DNA of 33,833 bases, from contig MVQW01000296.1 in assembly GCA_002067265.1 (NCBI GenBank), forward strand, positions 1 through 33,833. Direction: 5' to 3'. The notes below the pieces were generated by a model. The model saw only the letters and a program-made list of their open reading frames with translations. It was not told the origin of the DNA and did no database searches. This document shows positions 14,440 through 23,143 of this stretch, one piece after another. The stretch is from Methanomethylovorans sp. PtaU1.Bin073 (GTDB taxonomy: Archaea; Halobacteriota; Methanosarcinia; Methanosarcinales; Methanosarcinaceae). Every line of letters starts with the position of its first letter. The stretch's first letter is position 1. A program made the translations under genes and the position numbers.

Positions 14440-17331
14440 ATGTCAGTTGATAGTATTCCCTTTAATAAATCATTCATTGAAACGCAATTTCCTGTTTCCA
14501 AGGTTTCAAAGGAGAGTTATAAGGAGCGGAAAAGTGCGCAGGGACAAACATTGACCCAGCTTGGAAAATGGTGGGGAAGAAAGCCCTTGATTCTTGTAAG
14601 GGCAGCCGTATTGGGTTTACTTTTGCCTGCAACCGATGATCCCAAAAAGGATCGTGAGGTCTTTCTTAAGCTCCTTACTATGGATGATGAAGGAACGTGG
14701 GAGAGGAAAAAATCATCCATTCCTGCAAATGAAATGCAGAAATACCTTTCATCCCGTGAAATAGATGAGTATTTCAATGATAGCAAACTACGTGGTGATC
14801 TTTCACGTAAAGATAAGGAAGAACTACAACGCACTGTTTTTATGCGTATGGGATATGACGCCCGTCTTCAATATTGTTTACGACCAGAAGAAATTGATGG
14901 TCCTTCTCCAAAAGCCTGGAATGAAATAAATTCGCATCTGGGAACACGTGCATCCACAATCCCTGAACTTGTCGAGGAGCTTGGAATTAGGCAGTTTGGT
15001 GCACGTCCTACTGTAGGAGATTGTTTCTGCGGAGGTGGTAGTGTTCCCTTTGAAGCTGCAAGGATTGGCTGTGATGTATATGGTTCTGATCTAAATCCTG
15101 TTGCAGCACTCCTTACGTGGGCTGCATTAAATATCATTGGCGGTGGGGAAGAAGTCGTTGCTGAAGTTAAAAAAGCCCAGCAGGAAGTTTATGATGCAGT
15201 TAATAAGCAAATAACAGAATGGGAAATAGAACATAATGAAAAAGGATGGCGTGGGTATGCTTATCTTTATTGTAATGAAGTTATATGTCCTGAATGCGGC
15301 TGGAAAGTTCCACTTCTACCTACCTTGTCTATTGCAGAACGCATGCAAAAAGTAATTGCTGAATTAGAACCCGATGTAGATAATAAAAGTCACTATATCC
15401 ACATTAGACAGGCAACTCCTGAAGAGTCAAAAAAAGCTCGTGCTTCCGGGACAATGACATCAAAAGGAATGGTCTGTCCGAATGTAGATTGTCCTGGACA
15501 CAAATCTCCAATTCCAATTGGAACAATCAGAAGAGATTATGCAGGAGGTCTGGGGCTGTGGGAGAATGATGATATTGTTTCACGGCCAGATGATGTGTTT
15601 CAAGAGAGACTTTATTGCATTCGATGGATGGAAAGTGTAAACGGCTCATCTGGTCGTGAGCAGGTTAAATGGCATTTTTGTGCACCGGATGAATATGATT
15701 TAAAGCGAGAAGAAAAAGTGCTTTCACTGTTAAGAGAAAGATTTTCAGAATGGCAAGAAAAAGGATATATTCCATGTATGAAAATTGAACCGGGAGACAA
15801 GACTGACGAACCAATTCGCACACGTGGGTGGACACACTGGCATCATTTGTTTACACCAAGACAGTTGTTGTATCACGGGTTGTTAAGTGAATTGATTCAC
15901 ACAAAATATAGTGAAGCATATATCAAAGTTTCTTTACTCATCGGTTTAAATAGATCTAATGATTGGGATAGTAAGTTATCTACTTGGGATAACAGTACAG
16001 ATAAACCTAAAAATACATTTTACAATCAAGCATTAAATACACTTTTTTCTTATCCTTCTAGGGGATTAAGTTTAATCTCAAATTCATGGTTTTATACAAC
16101 TTATACTACTCAAATTGAAACAAAAACTGAAATTTATCCTGTAGATGGTCGGGTATTGACATTTTCATCAGATTTATGGATAACAGATCCTCCATATGCT
16201 GATGCTATTAACTACCATGAGCTTTCTGAGTTTTTTCTTTCATGGTATGAAATGAATTTCAAAAGCATATTTCCAGACTGGTACTCTGATTCAAAACGAG
16301 TAATGGCGATAAAAGGCAGTGGTGAAGATTTTCGTAAGAGTATGGTTGAAGTGTACAGGAACCTCACAAACCATATGCCTGAAAACGGCGCACAAATTGT
16401 TATGTTTACCCACCAGGACGCAAACGTATGGGCAGATCTTGCAATGATTTTGTGGGCAGCAGGATTACAAGTCACATCAGCATGGTGTATATCTACTGAA
16501 ACAACCTCCGGTTTGAAAGTAGGAAACTATGTCCAAGGAACTGTTCTTCTGGTTCTTCGCAAGCAGACATCAGAAGATGTTGCATTCCTTGATGAGATCT
16601 ATCCTGAAGTAGAAGAAGAGGTTAAAAAACAACTACATTCAATGCTGGAGATTGATGACAAGGAAGACCCTAACTTTGGAGATACTGATTATCAACTTGC
16701 AGCATATGCTGCAGCTTTACGTGTGCTTACTCGCTATAAGCAAATAGAAGATATTGACATCGAACGCGAACTTGGTCGTCCTAGAGCTAAAGGGGAGAAG
16801 AACCCGCTTGAAGGAGTCATAGAGAATGCTGTGAAAATTGCCTGTGATTATCTTGTGCCTGTAGGAATTGATTCATGGGTATGGAAACAGCTGATTCCAG
16901 AAGAAAGATTCTACCTTAAGGGACTTGAACTTGAAAGCCATGGAGAATACAGGACCGGAGCATATCAGGAGCTCGCACGTGGCTTTGGTATTAGGGAATA
17001 CAAGAACCTGCAGCAGAGTGATAAAGCTAATGAAACAAGGCTCAAGACAGCCTCAGAGTTCAAAGACCGTGATGTTGGAGGAGAAGGTTTCTCATCGTCA
17101 CTTGTAAGGAACGTACTTTTCGCTATTCGACAGACAAGGCAGGAAGAGGATACTTCAGCAGGAAAAGTTTGGCTGCGGGAGTATCCTGGTTACTGGGAGA
17201 AGAGGAAAGAGATCTTGGAATTACTCAGATACTTCGCTGCGCTTGGAATGAATACTAACATGGAACAATGGCAGGAAGACTCTAAGACTGCAAAGATGCT
17301 GTCAGTTGTTGTGGAGCAGGACCACATATGA
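14440..17331 (+). CDS. DUF1156 DNA methylase with zinc ribbons
   Basis: A 963-residue S-adenosylmethionine-dependent DNA methylase (DUF1156 / Zn-ribbon adenine-specific type). The ATG at 14440 has GGAGAT just upstream; an in-frame TTG at 14422 is less likely. DUF1156 N-terminus: TLTQLGKWWGRKPLILVRA. Motif I is GDCFCGGGSVPFEAARIGCD (about 194-213, SAM binding), followed by GSDLNPVA. Zn ribbons are VICPECGW (about 282) and CPNVDCPGH (about 345). The catalytic motif is ITDPPYADA (about 583-590, DPPY of amino-methylases). Residues about 490-575 (nt about 15900-16170) are clearly more AT-rich than the rest and probably include the target-recognition region. It should mark self DNA in the cassette. 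Whether it makes N6-methyladenine or N4-methylcytosine is not settled by the motif. Confidence 0.88.
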   Translation: MSVDSIPFNKSFIETQFPVSKVSKESYKERKSAQGQTLTQLGKWWGRKPLILVRAAVLGLLLPATDDPKKDREVFLKLLTMDDEGTWERKKSSIPANEMQKYLSSREIDEYFNDSKLRGDLSRKDKEELQRTVFMRMGYDARLQYCLRPEEIDGPSPKAWNEINSHLGTRASTIPELVEELGIRQFGARPTVGDCFCGGGSVPFEAARIGCDVYGSDLNPVAALLTWAALNIIGGGEEVVAEVKKAQQEVYDAVNKQITEWEIEHNEKGWRGYAYLYCNEVICPECGWKVPLLPTLSIAERMQKVIAELEPDVDNKSHYIHIRQATPEESKKARASGTMTSKGMVCPNVDCPGHKSPIPIGTIRRDYAGGLGLWENDDIVSRPDDVFQERLYCIRWMESVNGSSGREQVKWHFCAPDEYDLKREEKVLSLLRERFSEWQEKGYIPCMKIEPGDKTDEPIRTRGWTHWHHLFTPRQLLYHGLLSELIHTKYSEAYIKVSLLIGLNRSNDWDSKLSTWDNSTDKPKNTFYNQALNTLFSYPSRGLSLISNSWFYTTYTTQIETKTEIYPVDGRVLTFSSDLWITDPPYADAINYHELSEFFLSWYEMNFKSIFPDWYSDSKRVMAIKGSGEDFRKSMVEVYRNLTNHMPENGAQIVMFTHQDANVWADLAMILWAAGLQVTSAWCISTETTSGLKVGNYVQGTVLLVLRKQTSEDVAFLDEIYPEVEEEVKKQLHSMLEIDDKEDPNFGDTDYQLAAYAAALRVLTRYKQIEDIDIERELGRPRAKGEKNPLEGVIENAVKIACDYLVPVGIDSWVWKQLIPEERFYLKGLELESHGEYRTGAYQELARGFGIREYKNLQQSDKANETRLKTASEFKDRDVGGEGFSSSLVRNVLFAIRQTRQEEDTSAGKVWLREYPGYWEKRKEILELLRYFAALGMNTNMEQWQEDSKTAKMLSVVVEQDHI

Positions 17332-17362
17332 GCAAAGCAGAGTGAAATAAAGGACTGTTACA

Positions 17363-20071
17363 ATGATCAACCGTTTCTCATCCCGCAGGGAACCTCTAGA
17401 TGCAACATTCCTGAACAGGCGCCTTGAAGGTGCTAAGAAGTATGACAGGATAGCAGGTTATTTCAGTTCATCTATTCTTGAAGTAGCAGGAGAGGCGCTG
17501 GATTCGGTTGAAGGGACTGTACGGGTTGTGTGCAACTCACAGCTTGAACCTGAAGATGTGAAAACTGCACGTGCTGCTCTTGCAGCTATTAGGAAAGAGT
17601 GGTGTGCAGAAGAGCCAGAAAAGATCGGTAAAGAGGCACGTGGCAGATTTTCAAAGCTTTACCAGTATCTTAAGTCCGGGAAGCTACAAGTAAGAGTGCT
17701 TCCAGACAAGGCATTCGGGCTGATCCATGGGAAAGCCGGGGTCATAACAAACGGCGACGGGACAAAAACTGCATTCATGAGAAGCATAAATGAGACACTG
17801 TCTGCTTGGAAACGCAACTATGAACTTGTATGGGAAGATGATTCCGAAGATGCTATTAACTGGGTACAGGAGGAGTTTGATGCCCTGTGGAACCATCCGG
17901 ATTATAAAATGCTTGCAGAGTTCATAATTGAGGATATCGGAAGGATTGCAAAACGTGAGGTCATACCATCGCTTATCGAATGGCAGAAACAACCGGATGC
18001 AGCATCTGCGATTGTGGAAAGCCCGGTTTACAGGAATGAACTTGGGCTTTGGGAGCATCAGAAATACTTCATAGATATTGCATTCAAGGCCCATCAAACC
18101 GAGCATGGGGCACGCTTTGTCCTTGCAGACATGGTAGGGCTTGGAAAGACACTGCAACTTGCAATGACAGCGCAGTTGATTGCTCTTACAGGAGATAAGC
18201 CTATATTGATTCTCACACCTGCAACTCTGCGCTGGCAGTGGCAGGATGAGATGAAAGAGCACCTGGACCTTCCATCTGCAGTATGGGACAATGGCAGGTG
18301 GGTAGATGAAGAAGGTATTGAATACCCGAAATATGGCGAGGAAGGTATACTTAAATGTCCTCGGAGGATCGGCATACTCTCTTATGGTCTGATAACTCAT
18401 TCTTATGGGAACGAAAGGTCGACCATACCCGACCTGCTGGGTTCAAAGAGATACGACTGCATAATAGTCGACGAATCTCACAGGGCAAGAAGGAAGAATC
18501 TTGGTCAAACACATGAGAATGAAAGAGCGGAACCTAACAACCTTCTCGCTTTCCTCCTGGAGATTGCAGGGAACACTAAAAGCATGCTACTGGCAACCGC
18601 AACACCTGTACAGCTCTACCCCATCGAAGCATACGATCTTTTATCCATACTTGGAGGCGGGAAGAATGAATCGGTCCTTGGCAACAAATTTAGCAAATGG
18701 AGAACTGAATCATTTGGATCACTTGACATAATCCAGGGAAACAGAACAATCCAGGAAATGGACAATGATCTGTTCAAGTGGATAGCAAATCCACTGCCAC
18801 CTGCCTCAGAAGGAATGGACTACTCCATCCTCAGACGTTCCCTCTCGGTTGAAGACTCCATTGCAGTTGTTGCCCCATCAAGATGGATGGATTTAAGTTA
18901 TCCTGACAGGTCAAGGCTTGACAGGATGAAAGATGACTTTTTCCAGAATCATAACCCGTACATCAGGCATATTATACGAAGAACAAGGGATTTCCTCGAA
19001 AACACCAAAAACCCTGAAACCGGAGAGCCTTACTTACAGAAGATAGAGGTCAAGCTCTATGGAGAGGACGACAAAGATGCAATACCTCTTCCAATCTACC
19101 TTCAGGATGCATATAAGGCTGCAGAAGAGTTTTGTCAGTTACTAAGTGAAAGGGCAAAAGGTACAGGCTTCTTAAAAACCCTTCTTCTCAGACGTGTTGG
19201 AAGCACACTTTATGCAGGAAAGGTCACTGCAAACAAAATGCTTGGAGTTCGCAAGGATTTTGATTTTGATTCCGAAGAAGAGGAAGAAGATGTTCAGAGA
19301 AGTGAGCTCTTTGAAAACATGTCTGAAGCAGAAAGAAGTCTGCTTTCAAGGTTTGCCCAGATCATTGAAGAACATATGGAAACCGACCCTAAATATGAAA
19401 AAGTCCTGGATATTTTGAAGAATGATAGATGGCTTGACAGGGGTTGTATCATCTTTTCTCAATACTATGATTCTATACAGTGGCTTGCCGATAAACTAAA
19501 AGAAGAGCTAACCGAAGAGAAGATTGGGATATATGCAGGAAGCAATCGTTCTGGTATCATCGAAAATGGAACCTTCAGGCGTGCATCACGTGAAGAGATC
19601 AAGGCACTTGTACGCAAAGGCACAATCAAGGTATTACTTGGAACAGATGCAGCCAGCGAGGGCCTGACCCTTCAGACACTTGGCACACTCATAAACCTTG
19701 ACTTACCCTGGAACCCCACGAGGCTTGAACAAAGAAAAGGAAGGATCCAGCGCATTGGTCAGGTCTATGATGATGTATGGATCTACAATATGCGCTATAA
19801 GGATTCAGTAGAGGACAGGGTGCATGAGCTCCTTTCAGAGAGGCTTGAAAAGATCAACTCGCTATTTGGCCAGATACCTGATGTGCTTGAGGATGTGTGG
19901 GTATATGTTGCATTGAATAAGATAGATGATGCAATGAAAACCATTGATGAGGTACCTCAGAGGCATCCATTTGAAATGAGATATGATGTTATTCGCCCGG
20001 TTGATTGGGAATCCTGTGCGAAGGTACTTGATGATCATGAGAAGAAACAGCATCTTTTGAAGGGATGGTAA
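17363..20071 (+). CDS. PLD-nuclease and SNF2-helicase fusion of the anti-phage cassette
   Basis: A 902-residue fusion. Residues 1-200 are phospholipase-D-like: IHGKAGVITNGDG (His122, Lys124) and SINET (Ser141, Asn143) form an HKD-type HxK...N motif, often nucleolytic. Residues about 240-830 are an SNF2/SF2 helicase: Walker A DMVGLGKT (about 256-263), DESH box (about 370-373), ATATPVQL motif III (about 412), GTDAASEGLTLQ motif V (about 765), and QRKGRIQRIGQ motif VI (about 790-800). The fourth gene of the operon, 31 nt after the methylase stop. Families of this architecture co-occur with DUF499/DUF3780/DUF1156 and resemble the DISARM helicase plus PLD pair fused in one chain. Probably it moves on DNA lacking the host mark and cuts it. 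Confidence 0.88.
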   Translation: MINRFSSRREPLDATFLNRRLEGAKKYDRIAGYFSSSILEVAGEALDSVEGTVRVVCNSQLEPEDVKTARAALAAIRKEWCAEEPEKIGKEARGRFSKLYQYLKSGKLQVRVLPDKAFGLIHGKAGVITNGDGTKTAFMRSINETLSAWKRNYELVWEDDSEDAINWVQEEFDALWNHPDYKMLAEFIIEDIGRIAKREVIPSLIEWQKQPDAASAIVESPVYRNELGLWEHQKYFIDIAFKAHQTEHGARFVLADMVGLGKTLQLAMTAQLIALTGDKPILILTPATLRWQWQDEMKEHLDLPSAVWDNGRWVDEEGIEYPKYGEEGILKCPRRIGILSYGLITHSYGNERSTIPDLLGSKRYDCIIVDESHRARRKNLGQTHENERAEPNNLLAFLLEIAGNTKSMLLATATPVQLYPIEAYDLLSILGGGKNESVLGNKFSKWRTESFGSLDIIQGNRTIQEMDNDLFKWIANPLPPASEGMDYSILRRSLSVEDSIAVVAPSRWMDLSYPDRSRLDRMKDDFFQNHNPYIRHIIRRTRDFLENTKNPETGEPYLQKIEVKLYGEDDKDAIPLPIYLQDAYKAAEEFCQLLSERAKGTGFLKTLLLRRVGSTLYAGKVTANKMLGVRKDFDFDSEEEEEDVQRSELFENMSEAERSLLSRFAQIIEEHMETDPKYEKVLDILKNDRWLDRGCIIFSQYYDSIQWLADKLKEELTEEKIGIYAGSNRSGIIENGTFRRASREEIKALVRKGTIKVLLGTDAASEGLTLQTLGTLINLDLPWNPTRLEQRKGRIQRIGQVYDDVWIYNMRYKDSVEDRVHELLSERLEKINSLFGQIPDVLEDVWVYVALNKIDDAMKTIDEVPQRHPFEMRYDVIRPVDWESCAKVLDDHEKKQHLLKGW

Positions 20072-20192
20072 AAGATAGAAAAATAGGAGCCTTGAAAAGA
20101 ATAGAATTAGATACAAATATCTTCTAATCTTGCATACTTGTCACCAATTCGATATTAATAAATTGAGAAACTCTGCAGAACCCATTTTACAT

Positions 20193-22163
20193 TCAGTTTT
20201 CTAGATTTCTTATCCAAGCTGCACCTTTTAAAGCATAAGGCAATATAGATGTAACTTCAGTTATAAATTTACTTGATTGAGTATTGCAATATGGATCATG
20301 ATTTGGTAGCCCAAGCCTCAGCCTACTGTTTTCACTTGGAGTAACTTTTCTAAATGAAGAAAGAATTAATCTATGTTTTGCCCTAGTGATAGCAACATAT
20401 AGAAGTCTCCTTTCCTCCTCATGTTTTTTTATATCCTCAGGTGAAATGGGGCTAGGTTTTGAAGGTAAAAGTCCATTTATCAAGCTAGTAACTAGCACAG
20501 TATGGCTCGTTAAACCTTTTGCTCCAAATATTGTCATTATATTTATTTTTGAGTTTGATTCTTCGTGATCAGTAGAAATAATTGCTTGAGTAAGTATCTC
20601 TGTTAAATTTAGATCAGGATTATCATATTCAATTGAATCTCTAATAGTTTTAATTATTTCATTTTCCTCATCTTCTAATGGTAAGATTTCATTAACTACC
20701 TCACGTGTAGTTAATTTTGATAAATGGTCTAATTTACTTTTAAGATCAGTCCATTTTTCTTTCAGAGGGATGATTCTTATTTGTCGGCAAATATCGGCAT
20801 TTTCTAAAACGTAGCTTAGTGACACTTTATTTTGAATACAGTAATCTTTCAGTCTACTATATTCTTTTCGTCTCCAATCACTATGTCCATATCCTAGCCA
20901 ATATCGTAGACTGACTAAATCATTAGGATTAGCATATAACATTAGTAGTGTCAATTTAGAGCCTAAAGCTTGATCTGACCAATCTGGATTAGTATGTAGT
21001 TTTACGTCAGTTTCGCCCAAATAATTGAGTTCATCTTTCAAATATTGTCCAAACTCTTTTCTTGGTACTAACACATGTATATTTTCACCATCTGGAATTT
21101 GATTTAAACGTAGTAATTTTAGGATTCCTCTGGCTATTCCCTGTGTTTCATTTTGTCTAGTATTCCATTGTATTACTTCTATGGTGCCTTCATTTTCTTT
21201 TTCAGGTAATGGTAACAAATCTTCTTTGTTTCTATCTGGATTGTGGTTAATCAGTTCATTAGCTAAATTAACAATTTTCCCGTCACAACGTCTGCATATG
21301 TTTAAATAAACATCTTCAGGATTTGTCTGATTAATAATCCAGTTACGAATTCCTTCAGGTTCAGCATGTCTAAATGAATATATCGATTGGTCATCATCTC
21401 CGACGATTGTAATACTTGAATTTTGTCCTAATAAATCTATGAACTCTTGGTCTGCTCGATTGAGATCCTGATATTCGTCTACAAGTATCTGTTCAAATTC
21501 TTCAATTGCCTCATTTATTGGGTTTTGAGATAGAAAATTGACTGCTAATGGGATTATTTCTCCAACAGTCATTGCTCCATGAAAAATCATCCAATTTATG
21601 TATACATCATAAAATTGTCTTTCATTAGGAGTAGATGCAGATCTTGGAGTCTCGTGTTGATTACGGGCCCACATAGTTTCAAACTCCTTCATAAGCTCTT
21701 TCACAGGACTTATCTTATCATTGAAACATAAACTCAAATCGTAATATAAGGGTATTTTTTCATATTCAAAACAAATTCGAGGATAACGACCCAATGCTTC
21801 TATTGCCTGTTCATGTTGAAGGATCCTTAATGCATGTGAATGTAGAGTAGAAGCAACAATATCTTCAGAGCCAGGAACTCCCATAGCACTTAATTCAGTT
21901 TTCAACTGTTTAGCAGCCAGCCTAGTGAATGTGACTACAAATATTTTGTTTCCCGGGATTTCTTTTTCAAGTAATAATCTTTCTACCCTTCTTTTTATTG
22001 ACCATGTCTTTCCTGTTCCCGGTCCTGCTAAACAACGAATTCTACTTTTCTCGCTTGTAACGAAACAGTCTTGGCTCATAACTGTCCAATTGTTTCTTAA
22101 ACTAATATAACCTTTGTATTTTGTTTCTTTATTGTTTTCTTCATCTACCTGAAACAAGATCAT
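20193..22163 (-). CDS. UvrD/Rep-like superfamily 1 helicase
   Basis: A 656-residue SF1A helicase (652-628 if shorter starts apply). Walker A is LAGPGTGKT (about 45-53), motif Ia VVTFTRLAAKQLK, Walker B ILVDEYQD (about 230), motif III VGDDDQSIYSFRHA (about 255), and motif VI VAITRAKHRL near residue 600. No nuclease domain follows. An in-frame ATG at 22079 (MSQDCFVTSEKSRIRCLAGP) lies about 27 nt below a TTATATTAG, so a leaderless shorter protein is equally likely. It is convergent with the defence operon and more AT-rich than it. UvrD-like helicases occur in defence (for example Gabija), but no GajA-like partner is present. It may be cargo of the island or a late addition. Confidence 0.85.
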   Translation of the reverse strand: MILFQVDEENNKETKYKGYISLRNNWTVMSQDCFVTSEKSRIRCLAGPGTGKTWSIKRRVERLLLEKEIPGNKIFVVTFTRLAAKQLKTELSAMGVPGSEDIVASTLHSHALRILQHEQAIEALGRYPRICFEYEKIPLYYDLSLCFNDKISPVKELMKEFETMWARNQHETPRSASTPNERQFYDVYINWMIFHGAMTVGEIIPLAVNFLSQNPINEAIEEFEQILVDEYQDLNRADQEFIDLLGQNSSITIVGDDDQSIYSFRHAEPEGIRNWIINQTNPEDVYLNICRRCDGKIVNLANELINHNPDRNKEDLLPLPEKENEGTIEVIQWNTRQNETQGIARGILKLLRLNQIPDGENIHVLVPRKEFGQYLKDELNYLGETDVKLHTNPDWSDQALGSKLTLLMLYANPNDLVSLRYWLGYGHSDWRRKEYSRLKDYCIQNKVSLSYVLENADICRQIRIIPLKEKWTDLKSKLDHLSKLTTREVVNEILPLEDEENEIIKTIRDSIEYDNPDLNLTEILTQAIISTDHEESNSKINIMTIFGAKGLTSHTVLVTSLINGLLPSKPSPISPEDIKKHEEERRLLYVAITRAKHRLILSSFRKVTPSENSRLRLGLPNHDPYCNTQSSKFITEVTSILPYALKGAAWIRNLEN

Positions 22164-23143
22164 ATCGGTAGTGTCCCAATTTTGCTGTAAATTCCCCTGT
22201 GCCTAGAAGATTTTAAAGGCAATTCAATAAGGTTAGACATACTATGACAGAACAGAGAGCATGACACCGTATGCATGGGATTAGATGGTGCCTTGAAAGT
22301 ACACCGATCTCCTAGGAAGTACCCATCTCTGTGGAACAGATGACCTTATCTATTCCATTGGTGATGCTATCGAATGTCCGGACACATAATGCAAGATACG
22401 AATGCAGAGACTTGACAGTAGTGATCATTTCATGACAACCTGACATCGGCCTTCCAGACTCTAATAAGGGGTGTGCCAAAGGAGTGCCGCATAGCGATTG
22501 GCAAAGTTGCTGGGGTGGTCGCTTGTCAGGCCAGGAAGACCTGCAAGGCACGGTAAACATTTTTAACCCTGACATCAGTAGCGGAAGACTTTTACAGTGT
22601 ATTATTATATAGAGAGTTATGAATAATATAAAAATAGGAGAGAGAAATATTTTATGTTATGAAATGAGGGGAAAAGCTAAATCGTGCCAGAGCATAGAAG
22701 GATATGAAACTATTGGACCATAGAACACAAAATAACTCCCCAGGGTATGTCCTAGGGATCTTCCCCCGATTATATCCCAAGGGCCAGGTTCTCACTGTTC
22801 TCTACCCTGGCCGCCTCCAATTCTCCTGGTCCTGATGTCGCACTGAGATCAGTATCTGCAAGCTCACTGATCCAAATTGCGGCCAGTAATAATAACGGGA
22901 ATCGAATAGAACCACTATGCATAATCAGCAGTGGGGACCTCTTGACCATCTCTCCTATAGAGATTGCACTTTGCTGGTGCGTTTGTGCGTGGTTCATGCA
23001 CAACCGATGAGATTGATAGAGATGGCAGGGCGTTGCTGCTATGCGTTATATGGGTATTTTTAGCATCAACCTCCACACTAAATGTGCAAAAAGAGGTATG
23101 GCAACCATACATACTCGGGGGCCAGGCCCTAATAGAGCAAGTC
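22164..23143. other. About 1 kb without a recognised gene
   Basis: Between the UvrD-like gene and the end of the primase gene. Both strands were read. Short frames exist (22312-22575 minus, 22770-23003 minus, 22964-23152 plus), but none has a ribosome site or a known family. Base composition is higher in G+C than the flanking UvrD gene from 22200 to 22560, which suggests debris of a different origin. AGTGTCCCAATTTTGCTG just after the helicase start (22168-22187) looks like an insertion-sequence end, but no matching inverted end was found. CCTTAGGTAAGG (23149-23160) is a short palindrome at the stop of the primase gene. Confidence 0.5.

Noticed and set aside
20193..22163. Gabija GajB
   Set aside because: A UvrD-like helicase alone is not enough; no GajA-type OLD/Toprim nuclease is encoded next to it.
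22312..22575. Minus-strand frame of 87 codons as a transposase remnant
   Set aside because: No transposase motif and no ribosome site; composition does not look like protein.
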